A DNA stretch of 64,000 nucleotides from Streptomyces sp. B21-105. GTDB lineage: Bacteria; Actinomycetota; Actinomycetes; Streptomycetales; Streptomycetaceae. Of this stretch, positions 7,879-17,532 are shown in pieces. The position numbers and the translations under genes are program-made. The notes under the pieces are model-generated. The model ran no database searches. It was not told where the DNA came from and worked only from the letters and a program-made list of their open reading frames with translations. Each line of letters begins with the position of its first letter. The first letter of the stretch is position 1. The stretch lies in the NCBI RefSeq assembly GCF_036898465.1, contig NZ_JARUMJ010000001.1:1488001-1552000 (forward strand), given 5' to 3'.

Positions 7879-10647
7879 ATGGCTCCGTCGACGAGCTCGG
7901 GACTGCCGCCCTCCTGGCACGCTCTGGCTGCCCGTGAAGTGGCCGCCGGACTCGATGTGGATCCTTCCTTTGGGCTCCCGTCGTCTGAGGCGGCCCGGCG
8001 GCTTGCGGAGTATGGGCCGAACCGGCTCGCCGAGGCGCCGCGAGAGCCCGCATGGCGGGCGTTCCTACGGCAGTTCCAGGACCTGCTGATCGTCATCCTC
8101 CTGATCGCCGCAGCGGTCAGCCTGGTGGTGTCACGGGAGTGGGAGACACCGGTGGCGATCGTCGTCGTGGTGTTACTCAACGCGACGATCGGGTACGTAC
8201 AGGAGTCCCGCGCCGAGGCGGCGCTGGATGCCCTGCGGCAGATGACCGTGACCACCGCCACCGTCCGTCGTGACGGCCGACTGGTGCGATTGGACGCCGA
8301 GGAACTGGTGCCCGGGGACGTAGTCGTCCTGGCGGCCGGAGACCGGGTGCCCGCGGACGGCCGCCTGTTTGCGTCGAGCTCGCTGGAAGTGCAGGAATCC
8401 GTCCTGACGGGTGAGGCCCTGGCCGTGGCGAAGTCGGCCGACGCCGCCGTCGGGGCCGAGGTGCTACTGGCAGACCGGGTGACCGCGGTGTACATGAACA
8501 CGGCGGTCACCCGCGGTCGCGGGGAGGTGCTGGTCACCGACACGGGTATGGCCGGCGAGACCGGCCGCATCGCCGACTTGCTCCACAAGGCCCAGCCGGG
8601 GCCGACACCGCTGCAGCGGCAGATCGACGCCCTGAGCCGCACCCTGGCCTGGGTCTCCGGGGTGGTCATCGTCGCTGTGTTCGTCCTGGGGCTGGTGCGC
8701 GGGCAGGATTTCGGTGACCTGTTCGTCAGCGCTGTGTCCTTGGCGGTCGCTGCCATTCCTGAAGGGCTGCCGGCCGTCGTGGCGTTCACGCTGGCCATGG
8801 GAACGGGCCGGATGGCCAAGCGAGGGGCGATCGTCAAACGGCTGGCATCGGTGGAGACCCTGGGCAGTACCTCGCAGATCTGCACCGACAAGACCGGCAC
8901 GCTGACCTTGAACCAGATGACGGCGCGGGAGTTGCTGCTGGCCGGGCGCCGGTTCACGGTCTCGGGAGAGGGCTACTCCGTGGACGGCCGCATCCGCACC
9001 ACCGACGGCTCGCCGGTGCCGGCCACCATGGACGACGCGCTGACCGCGATGGCCCTGTGCTCCGATGCCGTGATCCGGGACGGGCAGGTGGTGGGAGATC
9101 CGACCGAGGGTGCGCTGGTGGTGCTGGCTGAGAAGGCCGGCATCGATGTGGCTCGGCTGCGCCAGGAACGGCCCCGGCGACTGGAGATCCCCTTTGACTC
9201 CGCTTACAAGTTCATGGCGACCTTCCACGACTGGACCGACGACACCGGGCGCGAGGTGATCCGGTGCTTCGTCAAGGGTGCCCCCGATGTGCTGGCCGAC
9301 CGTGCGGACCGCTACCTCGGCGGCGAGACGGTCCTGCCGTTCGAGCAGCAAGAGCGGCAGCGCTACGAGCAGGCCAACAGCGCTCTGGCCGGGCAGGGCA
9401 TGCGGGTGCTGGCCCTGGGGGCGGAAGACTTCCCGGCCGAGGGCTTCCAGGCCCCCGCCGACCCGAAGAAGCTGCTGGACCGGGTGGTGCTGCTGGCTCT
9501 GGTCGGCATCGTCGACCCACCCCGCCCGGAGGCGCGCACGGCGATCGCCGAGTGCCGCGATGCCGGGGTCCGGGTCCGGATGATCACCGGCGACCACGCA
9601 ATAACCGCCGGGGCCATCGCCGGTGAACTCGGGATCCCGGGGCAGGCCATCACCGGCGCCGAACTGGACCGGATCGACGACGACGCCCTGCCCGGCCGGC
9701 TCGACGAGGTGGGGGTGGTCGCCCGGGTATCGCCGGAGCACAAGATCCGGATCGTACGGGCGCTGCAGGCCCGCGGAGACGTGGTCGCCATGACCGGCGA
9801 CGGAGTCAACGACGCACCCGCGCTGCGCCGGGCCGACATCGGGGTGGCGATGGGCGTCACCGGGACGGAGGTGACCAAGGAAGCCTCGACGATGGTCCTG
9901 ACCGACGACAACTTCGCGACCATCGTGGCCGCCGTCCGCGAGGGCCGGGGCATCTACGACAACATCGTGAAGTTCGTCCGCTTCCAGGTCTCGACGGCAC
10001 TGGGCTTCGTGACCACGTTCCTGGTCAGCTCACTGACCGGCCTGGCAGGGGGCGCACCGTTCACGGCACTGCAAATCCTGTTCGTCAACCTGGTGATGGA
10101 CGGCCCGCCGGCGATGTCCCTCGGAGTCGACCCCGTCAGCCCCGACGCGATGAGCCGGCCTCCACGCCCGGCCGGCGAGCCCATCCTCGGCAGAAGGCGG
10201 CTTGCCCGGATCCTGTTGGCCAGCGCGGTGATGGCGGCAGGTACTCTCGCGGTGCTGACCTGGGGTCCAGGCCCGGAGGCGGAACCAGGGCAGGCCACCG
10301 TCGCGGGCACCATGGCCTTCGTCACCTTTGTCTTCTTCCAGGTCTACAACCTGCTCAACGTCCGGCATGACACACAGAGCGTGTTCAGCAGGCGGACGCT
10401 GGAGAACCCGTCCATGTTCGTCGCTGGTGCCGCTGTGATCGTGCTGCTGGTTCTCATTGTCGAGATGGACGCCCTGCACGGCTTCTTCACCACGATCGAC
10501 CTGACCTCAAGCCAGTGGCTCGTGTGCGCAGCCGTCGGCTCGACCATCCTGTGGGCCGGCGAGCTGATCAAGACGGTGCTGCGGTCTCGTACCCGCCGCC
10601 GCACGCGCGCACGGACCAGGCAGCCGCGACCCAGCAGAGCACAGTGA
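7879..10647 (+). CDS. P2A-type (Ca2+-like) cation-transporting ATPase
   Basis: 922-residue P-type ATPase that couples ATP hydrolysis to cation export across the membrane. Visible landmarks: cation ATPase N-domain (1-75), actuator TGE at 177-179, TM4 motif PEGLP at 294-298, phosphorylated Asp337 in DKTGTLT, GDGVND at 640-645, and TM6 NLVMDGPPAMSLGVDP, which resembles SERCA/PMR1 and points to Ca2+ (or Mn2+). About ten membrane segments including the C-terminal four (about 730-905). Full length for the family. Downstream is a convergent DUF488 gene. Substrate is inferred from motifs only. Confidence 0.93.
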   Translation: MAPSTSSGLPPSWHALAAREVAAGLDVDPSFGLPSSEAARRLAEYGPNRLAEAPREPAWRAFLRQFQDLLIVILLIAAAVSLVVSREWETPVAIVVVVLLNATIGYVQESRAEAALDALRQMTVTTATVRRDGRLVRLDAEELVPGDVVVLAAGDRVPADGRLFASSSLEVQESVLTGEALAVAKSADAAVGAEVLLADRVTAVYMNTAVTRGRGEVLVTDTGMAGETGRIADLLHKAQPGPTPLQRQIDALSRTLAWVSGVVIVAVFVLGLVRGQDFGDLFVSAVSLAVAAIPEGLPAVVAFTLAMGTGRMAKRGAIVKRLASVETLGSTSQICTDKTGTLTLNQMTARELLLAGRRFTVSGEGYSVDGRIRTTDGSPVPATMDDALTAMALCSDAVIRDGQVVGDPTEGALVVLAEKAGIDVARLRQERPRRLEIPFDSAYKFMATFHDWTDDTGREVIRCFVKGAPDVLADRADRYLGGETVLPFEQQERQRYEQANSALAGQGMRVLALGAEDFPAEGFQAPADPKKLLDRVVLLALVGIVDPPRPEARTAIAECRDAGVRVRMITGDHAITAGAIAGELGIPGQAITGAELDRIDDDALPGRLDEVGVVARVSPEHKIRIVRALQARGDVVAMTGDGVNDAPALRRADIGVAMGVTGTEVTKEASTMVLTDDNFATIVAAVREGRGIYDNIVKFVRFQVSTALGFVTTFLVSSLTGLAGGAPFTALQILFVNLVMDGPPAMSLGVDPVSPDAMSRPPRPAGEPILGRRRLARILLASAVMAAGTLAVLTWGPGPEAEPGQATVAGTMAFVTFVFFQVYNLLNVRHDTQSVFSRRTLENPSMFVAGAAVIVLLVLIVEMDALHGFFTTIDLTSSQWLVCAAVGSTILWAGELIKTVLRSRTRRRTRARTRQPRPSRAQ

Positions 10648-10728
10648 GCTCGGGTCCTATGAAGCGCTCAACCATGGGCCCACGGCGGGCACCGATGTGA
10701 CATCGAATGCGGCGCCGCGTATCGCTCT

Positions 10729-11274
10729 TCAGTGCTGGTCATACACGAGGAGGCCGTCGTCACGCAGCCGTGCACCAGGCGTCGGCCGGTGTTCGGTCAG
10801 CCGCCCGTCATGGGACAGGTGCAACACCGGGGTCCCGCGCGCGAGTACGGCGAAATCGGCGATGATCCGCCGGTGGCAGCGCCACCACACCGCCTCCGCG
10901 CACATGACCGTGGTGCGTACACCCGCGGCCTGCGTGAGTAGCTCATCCATTGCCGCCACGAACTGCGGGTCTCGCGTGTACCCGGCGTATCCGCGGAAGG
11001 AGGCGTTCTGCCAGAACGTGTCGGGTGAGTCCGGTGCGGTCCTGCGGAAGCCCCCGAGCCGGGGTTCCCATCGGTAGGCGATCCCCTGACGCGGCATCCA
11101 CTGCTCCAGCGCGCCTCGGTTCGTGTCCGGGTTGTGGCGGCTTCCCGGAGCGGTGCGGACGTCTACCACCGCCAGCACCTCGGCGCCGTCGAGGAGGGCG
11201 CCCATCCGTTCTCTGGTGGCGGTGCTGTGCCCGAAGGTGAGCAGCTGTCCGCGGCTCTGGTCTGTGCGGCTCAC
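10729..11274 (-). CDS. DUF488 family protein
   Basis: 181 residues of the DUF488 family. Motifs seen: TFGHSTATRERM near the N-terminus, DVRTAPGSRHNPDTNRG, FRGYAGYTRDPQF and MCAEAVWWRCHRRIIAD, the conserved Cys/His region near the C-terminus. Family function is not settled. This is the longer DUF488 subtype, distinct from the two 120-residue members at 41656 and 54943. Its stop lies four bases after the start-side of the cupin gene region (11278), so the two form a minus-strand pair with the cupin downstream. Confidence 0.85.
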   Translation of the reverse strand: MSRTDQSRGQLLTFGHSTATRERMGALLDGAEVLAVVDVRTAPGSRHNPDTNRGALEQWMPRQGIAYRWEPRLGGFRRTAPDSPDTFWQNASFRGYAGYTRDPQFVAAMDELLTQAAGVRTTVMCAEAVWWRCHRRIIADFAVLARGTPVLHLSHDGRLTEHRPTPGARLRDDGLLVYDQH

Positions 11275-11277
11275 ACG

Positions 11278-11610
11278 TCAGCCGGCTTTGGCGACGGTGA
11301 GGAGCACCGCTGCGTCGTCGATCGCCTGGAGGGCGTGGCGGGCTGAGGGGATGACGATCAGGTCGCCGCTGCGCCCCTCCCAGGTGGTCTCGCCGCTGGT
11401 GAGCTGCACCCGTCCCCGCAGCACGAGCAGGGTTGCCTCTCCGGGGTTCTCGTGCTCGGCCAGCGACGTTCCGGCGGTCAGGGCGAGGACGGTCTGGCGC
11501 AGGGTGTGCTCATGGCCGCCGTAGACGGTGGTGGCGCTGCGCCCGCTGGAGGTGGAGGCGGCCCGTTCCAGTTGCTCGCGGGCCTGTGCGTCTAGGGAGA
11601 TCTTCTGCAT
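11278..11610 (-). CDS. small cupin protein
   Basis: 110-residue single cupin domain. Cupin motif 1 is recognisable in LAEHENPGEATLLVLRG (HE...G) and motif 2 in GDLIVIPSARHALQAI. The start at 11610 follows GGAG with eight bases spacing. It is a paralogue of the gene at 22152-22484: both share TVYGGHE, LAEHENPGEAT, a WEGR-x-GDL segment and the ending VLLTVAK. Metal ligands are reduced compared with enzymatic cupins, so a sensor or binding role is as likely as catalysis. Confidence 0.85.
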   Translation of the reverse strand: MQKISLDAQAREQLERAASTSSGRSATTVYGGHEHTLRQTVLALTAGTSLAEHENPGEATLLVLRGRVQLTSGETTWEGRSGDLIVIPSARHALQAIDDAAVLLTVAKAG

Positions 11611-11829
11611 GTGCGGTCTCCAGGTACGTGTGTCGGCATCCATCCGATGGTGTGCCGTTCGAACAGTCCCGCATGGCTGTTGTGTCGCGACCGGCTGGAC
11701 GCGCCGACCCGCACTGACTCCTACCCACTCGCCGGATCGGCGGGGTATCCCTGTCGGCTGCGGTTGTATGGCGGATAACACCTATCTCGCCCAGTGTGGA
11801 CGTATATGAGAGTAGAAGGGGCGAATTTC

Positions 11830-12300
11830 ATGAGTGGACGGGACTCGGCCTTGAACGTCGTGGTGGGTGTCGACGGGTCGCCTTCGTCGCATGCCGCGCT
11901 GCGGTGGGCGGTCCAGTATGCCGAGTTGATCGGCGGTGATGTGGTGGCAGTGGCTGCCTGGGAGCTGCCCTGGGCGTACGGATGGTCCGCGCCCGCAGTG
12001 GACCCCACGTTCGACAGAACCATCGCCGAGCAGGGCCTCGTCAACCAAGTGCACCAGGTTCTCGGCGAGTCCGGCGCTGCCCAAGTGCGAAAGCGTCTGG
12101 TCAAGGGGAATCCCGTCGAGGTGCTGCTCAGTGAGGCGGAAGGGGCCAAGGCTCTCGTGGTGGGCAGCCGGGGCATGGGCGGATTCCGTCGAACACTGCT
12201 GGGCTCCGTGAGTCAGCAGTGTGCAATGCACGCCACGTGTCCGGTCGTCATCGTTCGTGAGACTGTCGAGGTGACGGACGCCGGTGCCCAGGCCGAGTGA
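11830..12300 (+). CDS. single-domain universal stress protein
   Basis: 156-residue UspA-fold protein: N-terminal NVVVGVDGSPSSHAAL and C-terminal nucleotide-binding loop GSRGMGGFRRTLLGSVS followed by CPVVIVRE. The ATG at 11830 is chosen because AGAAGGGG lies eight bases upstream; an in-frame ATG at 11806 lacks such a site. A strong hairpin follows the stop codon. Stress role is by family membership. Confidence 0.9.
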   Translation: MSGRDSALNVVVGVDGSPSSHAALRWAVQYAELIGGDVVAVAAWELPWAYGWSAPAVDPTFDRTIAEQGLVNQVHQVLGESGAAQVRKRLVKGNPVEVLLSEAEGAKALVVGSRGMGGFRRTLLGSVSQQCAMHATCPVVIVRETVEVTDAGAQAE

Positions 12301-12303
12301 GGC

Positions 12304-12327
12304 GGGGCCCCTGCGGATGAGGGCCCC
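12304..12327 (+). terminator. GC-rich hairpin after the USP gene
   Basis: GGGGCCC at 12304-12310 pairs with GGGCCCC at 12321-12327 around a ten-base loop, starting four bases after the USP stop codon. It lacks a U-run, as is usual for actinomycete terminators. It may also terminate transcription arriving from the acnA fragment on the other strand. Confidence 0.6.
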
Positions 12328-12424
12328 CCTTGGCGGCCCCAGCCCGTGGTGCACAGACGAGGCGGACGACTTTCGTGGGTTGTCGATGCTTCGGGGAGCC
12401 AGCGGTGCGGTTCTCGGCGCGGTG

Positions 12425-13654
<1,230 letters not shown>

Positions 13655-13680
13655 GGGCCTTGACCCGGAATCTTGGACAC
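13655..13680 (+). repeat. left terminal inverted repeat of the IS3-family element
   Basis: Pairs with 16420-16445. It ends four bases before the orfB stop codon at 13684. Confidence 0.8.
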
Positions 13681-13986
13681 GGGCTATGCGGCTTGGGCCA
13701 GGGTAGTTGATGTTGTGTCGAGTGCTGTCTCGTAGGCGATGGGACTGCGTTGTCCGAGGCGGGAATGACGGCGTCGGGTGTTGTAGCGGTTGAGCCAGCG
13801 GAACGCGTCGAGACGGGCCTCGCGTTCGTTGGACCAGTGCTTTCGGCCCTGAAGCGTCTCGCGTTTGAACGTCGCGTTGAAGGACTCGGCGAGCGCGTTG
13901 TCCGCCGAGCTGCCGATCGCGCTCATGGACTGGCGGACGCCGGCCTGGCGGCAGGCGTCGGCGAAGGCCCGGCTGGTGTACTGGGC

Positions 13987-15474
13987 GAGTTCAACCAGTC
14001 GTTGCAACACAGGGCTGTTGCAGCGAGCGTAGCTGCTCTTCGAAGACCTCGGCCGGTGTCCGCCAACCGAGTACCTTGCGGGGCCGGTTGTTGATCGCCA
14101 TGGCGACGGCTTCGAGGTCCGTGGACGACCAACGGGAGAGATCAGTGCCCTTCGGGAAGTACTGACGCAGCAGCCCGTTCGTGTTCTCGTTTGTCGGTCG
14201 TTGCCAGGGCGAGTGCGGATCGGCGAAGAACACCTTTGTCCCGGTATCGAGAGCGAACTGGGCATGACCGGAGAGTTCCTTCCCGCGGTCCCAGGTGAGG
14301 GTCTTGCGTAACTGCTCGGGCAGCGGTGCCATCGACGTGGTGAGCGCCGCGTTCATCGCGATCGCGCCATAGCCCCCGAGCGAGGGGCCGTTCTTCACGG
14401 GCGGCCTCTCGCCCCAGCCCTCAAGCCGGGGCAGGTGCACCAGGAGCGTGGAGCGGCTGCTGCGCTCGACAAGCGTGCCGATCGCGGAGCGGCCCGTCCC
14501 GATGATCAAATCGCCTTCCCAGTGTCCGGGGACCGCGCGGTCCCCGGCCTCGGCGGGGCGTTCACTGAGGATGACGTCCGCGGTGACATGCCCCTGCGGC
14601 TTGTTCTGCGACCGTGCACGGGGAACCCGCAGCGCCCGGCCGGTGCGCAGACACATGACCAGTTCCCGCTTGAGCGCGCCACGGCCCTCGATGAACAGCG
14701 CCTGGTAGATCGCTTCGTGGCTGATGCGCATGGACTCATCATCGGGGAAGTCGACACGGAGCCGGTGCGAGATCTGCTCCGGGCTCCATGCCGTCGCCCA
14801 ACGCCTGTCCTGCCGATGCGGCTTGTTCAGCCCCTTCCACCCAGGCGTCTCAGGCCCGGTGACGATCATGCCGTCGGGGCGACGGACGCTGCCGGCGAGC
14901 CGCTCCTGCACGTACTCTCGCAACCTGTCGTCGCCTGCGAGCTTCGCGGTCTTCGGGCGCTTCGCAGCCTGCTGCGCTTTCCACTGCGCCACCAGAGCCC
15001 GGTAGACCGGTTTGCCGCCCCGGGTCGCCGCGTTGCGGCGCAGCTCGCGTGAGATCGTGCCCGCGTCGCGGCCGATCCTGCGAGCGATCTCCCGCACGCC
15101 GAACTCCTGGGCGCGCAGCAGCGCGATCTCCTCACGCTCGGCGAACGACAGATAGCGGCCGGTGGGCTCGTCCAGGCTGATCGGCGGCATCCCGCCAGCG
15201 TGACGGAACCACCGGGTTGCGACCGGCCATGAAACGCCAACAGCCACCGCGGCCTCTGCCGTCGTCACTCCCGACGCGATCCGCCGCCAGAAGTGGCGCT
15301 GCACCGCACGAGACGGCTCCGGCCGACCCGGTGAACGCATCGGCGGTCGCATCGCCCGATCCGCCGCCCACTGCCGTCGCGCTCCCGCAGGCGCCTTTGG
15401 CACCTTCTGCTTCCGGTCTCGTCCCATCGCATACCTCCGTGATCAAGGTGTTGCGACGACCAGTTGAATCCGCC
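13987..15474 (-). mobile_element. IS30-family element nested in the IS3-family orfB
   Basis: Terminal repeats TTCAACCAGTCGTTGCAACAC (from 13990) and, on the other strand, TTCAACTGGTCGTCGCAACAC (from about 15468) differ at about four positions. The base string CTGGGC occurs at 13981-13986 and again at 15475-15480 and is present once in the reconstructed target, so it is the likely target duplication. The element carries a single intact transposase whose stop codon lies inside the left terminal repeat, so it could still be mobile. Confidence 0.87.
13991..15427 (-). CDS. IS30-family transposase
   Basis: 478 residues. An N-terminal helix-turn-helix (about 55-80, TTAEAAVAVGVSWPVATRWF) and the IS30 HTH_38 region (SFAEREEIALLRAQEFGVRE) precede the DDE core: first Asp in HWEGDLIIGTG, second in TWDRGKELSGH, Glu in RPTNENTNGLLRQYFPKG. 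It is longer than many IS30 transposases (about 330-390) because of the N-terminal DNA-binding extension, a form common in actinomycetes. The TGA stop is embedded in the terminal inverted repeat. The frame is intact. Confidence 0.92.
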   Translation of the reverse strand: MGRDRKQKVPKAPAGARRQWAADRAMRPPMRSPGRPEPSRAVQRHFWRRIASGVTTAEAAVAVGVSWPVATRWFRHAGGMPPISLDEPTGRYLSFAEREEIALLRAQEFGVREIARRIGRDAGTISRELRRNAATRGGKPVYRALVAQWKAQQAAKRPKTAKLAGDDRLREYVQERLAGSVRRPDGMIVTGPETPGWKGLNKPHRQDRRWATAWSPEQISHRLRVDFPDDESMRISHEAIYQALFIEGRGALKRELVMCLRTGRALRVPRARSQNKPQGHVTADVILSERPAEAGDRAVPGHWEGDLIIGTGRSAIGTLVERSSRSTLLVHLPRLEGWGERPPVKNGPSLGGYGAIAMNAALTTSMAPLPEQLRKTLTWDRGKELSGHAQFALDTGTKVFFADPHSPWQRPTNENTNGLLRQYFPKGTDLSRWSSTDLEAVAMAINNRPRKVLGWRTPAEVFEEQLRSLQQPCVATTG

Positions 15475-16073
15475 CTGGGCTCCGTGGTCGGTGTGCATGA
15501 CCGCCCCGGAGAGGCTGCCGCGGGTCCGTTCGGCGGCGGACAGGGCGTCGGTGACGAGGTCGGTGCGCATGTGGTCCGCGATCGCCCAGCCGGCCAGGCG
15601 GCGTGAGGCGAGGTCGATGACGGTGGCCAAATACAGGAACTTCCCGCCGTCCAGCGGGAGATAGGTGATGTCACCGACGTACTTCGTGTTCGGCTCGCTT
15701 GCCGTGAAGTCGCGGCCGATGAGGTCCGGGGCCTTCGCCGCGGCCGGGTCCGCAACAGTGCTGCGGTGTCTGCGGCGCAAGCGCATGCCCGATAGACCGG
15801 CACCCCGCATCACCCGCGCGATCCGCTTGTGGTTGACGCGCTCGCCCGCCTCGCGGAGCTCGGCCGTGATTCTGGGGACGCCGTAGGTGCCGTCCGACTC
15901 GCGGTGCACGGCCCGTATCCGGGCGGCGAGGCGGGCGTCGGCCGCCTGCCGGGCGGCCCGGTCCGCGGCCGTCGCCCGCCAGTAGTAGAAGCTGGAGCGG
16001 GCGATGCCCAGGATGATGCACAGCCGCTTCACGCCGTAACGGCGCTGATGGTCAGCGACGAACTGGAAGCGGT

Positions 16074-16379
16074 TCACCAGCGCGTCTCCCCGGCGAAATA
16101 CTTCGCCGCCTTCCGCAGGATCTCGCGCTCTTCCTCCAGCTCACGGACCTTCTTCCGCAGAGCGGCGTTCTCCGCCTCCAACAGCGTCGGCGGCTCGGTC
16201 GGCACCTCCGCCCGGCGCCCCCGGGGCCGGCTCGCACCGGCTGCCCGGACCCAGTTGCGCAGGGTCTCGGGGTTGATCCCCAGATCGGCGGCGACCTGCC
16301 TGATCGTCGCCTCGGGCCGCGACTGGTACAGCGCGACCGCGTCCGCCTTGAACTGCGACGGATAGTTCTTCATGACCAC
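16074..16379 (-). CDS. IS3-family transposase orfA
   Basis: 101 residues: a helix-turn-helix of the HTH_8/transposase_8 type (QFKADAVALYQSRPEATIRQ, GINPETLRNWV) and a C-terminal leucine-zipper-like coiled coil (LLEAENAALRKKVRELEEER). It gives the DNA-binding part of the transposase. The stop codon overlaps the GTG start of orfB. Intact, but its partner orfB is split, so the element can no longer move by itself. Confidence 0.92.
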   Translation of the reverse strand: MVMKNYPSQFKADAVALYQSRPEATIRQVAADLGINPETLRNWVRAAGASRPRGRRAEVPTEPPTLLEAENAALRKKVRELEEEREILRKAAKYFAGETRW

Positions 16380-16419
16380 GAGATGTCCGTTCTCAGATCC
16401 TCAGGATCAAGTGTCTCGT

Positions 16420-16445
16420 GTGTCCAGGATCAAGGGTCAAGGCCC
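16420..16445 (-). repeat. right terminal inverted repeat of the IS3-family element
   Basis: Complement of 13655-13680 with about three mismatches in the middle. A related partial copy, TCAGGATCAAGTGTC at about 16401-16415, lies just inside it. Confidence 0.8.
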
Positions 16446-17099
16446 TGGGGCGACTACCGGAAGCGGTACGGCGACATCCGGCGTCTCGACCGGATCCTGG
16501 AGGCGGAAGGCGACAGCGCCAACCGCTACCGGGCGTCCAAGCAGGCCGACGTGCTGATGCTGGCATACCTCTTCCCACCGTCCGAACTCCAGGGTCTCTT
16601 CGATCGCCTGGGCCACCGACTCGACGAGGACATCTGGCGGCGCACCGTCGACTACTACCTGGCCCGCACCAGCCACGGGTCCACCCTCAGCAGCGTGGTC
16701 CACGCCTGGGTCCTCGCCCGGGCCCGCCGCTCCGAGGCGTGGAGGTTCTGCCAGGAGGCACTGCGGAGCGACATCGCCGATGTGCAGGGCGGCACCACCG
16801 GAGAGGGCATCCACCTCGGCGCCATGGCGGGCACCCTCGACTTCGTCCAGCGCGGACTGCCCGGGCTCGAGACCCGCCAGCGAGCACTCTGGCTCGACCC
16901 CGTACCACTGCCAGAGCTGTCCTCGTACGAATTCGCCCTCCGCTACCAGGGCCATTGGGGCGTGCGGCTGCGTTTTGAGCGGGAAAGGCTCGACATTACG
17001 GTGCCCCCCTCCAACCGCTCCCCCATCGATATCCGCCTGCCAGACCGCTCGGTGTGCGTCCAGCCCGGGGAGACGTGCCAACTGCTGCTCCCGCACTGA
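16446..17099 (+). pseudogene. glycoside hydrolase family 65 (maltose/trehalose/kojibiose phosphorylase-like), C-terminal fragment
   Basis: The frame emerges from the IS end and shows the GH65 C-terminal (alpha/alpha)6-barrel and end domain: QADVLMLAYLFPPSEL, RRTVDYYLARTSHGSTLSSV, GTTGEGIHLGAMAGTLDFVQRG, and the beta-sandwich tail FALRYQGHWGVRLRFE. About 215 of the usual 750-800 residues remain; the catalytic Glu region and N-terminus are gone. It points away from the insertion sequence, and there is no start codon with a ribosome binding site, so it is dead. Confidence 0.85.
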
Positions 17100-17532
17100 A
17101 GCTCGTGAGCCGTGACCCCAGCGACCTTGCGATGTCGTGGGATGTCGGCCCGGCCGGTGCAGGCAGCACGGCAAGCCCAAGACAGAGCCAGCACGGTGTC
17201 CGGAGGCATCTGTGGACGCATAACACCCCCGAGCGGAGGAATGCCGCAATTCCACTGGAGGCGACGTCATGATGGTGGCCAGGCACTCGCGTAACCGCAG
17301 GAGGTCCCCGTGACGACGACGGGCAGTACCGGAACGGCCGTGTCCGACGCCCGGCGCCATCCGTGATGGTTCGGCCATCTGCGTGCGAGCGGCAAGTCGC
17401 TGCTAACCGCCGCTTCGCCCCAGACGCCCACCTGGAGCTTGGAAGTATGCGCACAGCCCAAACGGAGAGCCGAGAAGATCTAGGCAGCCGTACCCCTGAA
17501 CCGCCGCAGCCCGATATGGCACGCCGGCCGAA
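17100..17532 (+). other. leader region of the P2C ATPase operon with two overlapping mini-ORFs
   Basis: 433 bases without a normal gene. Two very short reading frames have unusually good ribosome binding sites: 17269-17313 (MMVARHSRNRRRSP, after GGAGG at 17257) and 17310-17366 (starting GTG after CAGGAGG at 17297, 18 residues), which overlap as GTGA. They may be regulatory leader peptides of the ATPase operon, or the 5' stub of a lost gene pair. Nothing else is recognised. Confidence 0.35.

Larger units (their letters stand above)
13684..16077 (-). pseudogene. IS3-family transposase orfB, split by the IS30 insertion
   Basis: DDE integrase-type transposase. The N-terminal part (16077 down to about 15475) has the HTH_21 region, then GDITYLPLDGGKFLYLATVIDL with the first catalytic Asp and ends at VMHTDHGAQ with the second. 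The C-terminal part (13986 down to 13684) resumes at [14 protein letters not shown] and contains the catalytic Glu region ([14 protein letters not shown]). The join falls exactly between HGAQ and YTSR, the normal order in intact homologues. The GTG start overlaps the orfA stop (GTGA), so coupling rather than frameshifting would have linked them. Confidence 0.9.
13655..16445 (-). mobile_element. IS3-family element, interrupted by an IS30-family element
   Basis: Bounded by inverted repeats: GGGCCTTGACCCGGAATCTTGG... at 13655-13680 and its complement ending GGGTCAAGGCCC at 16420-16445 (about 23 of 26 positions matching). Canonical TG...CA tips would place the ends at 13661 and 16439. It encodes orfA and orfB with a GTGA overlap. 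Removing the inner element and its repeat leaves about 1.3 kb, normal for IS3 elements. No direct target repeat flanks it: the left flank is acnA and the right flank is a GH65 gene. Confidence 0.88.

Noticed and set aside
8464..9741. Minus-strand open frame of about 425 codons opposite the first P-type ATPase
   Set aside because: Antisense shadow without recognisable domain.
11660..11690. GTTCGAA-containing stretch examined as a tRNA T-loop
   Set aside because: No acceptor, D-arm or anticodon arm can be built around it.
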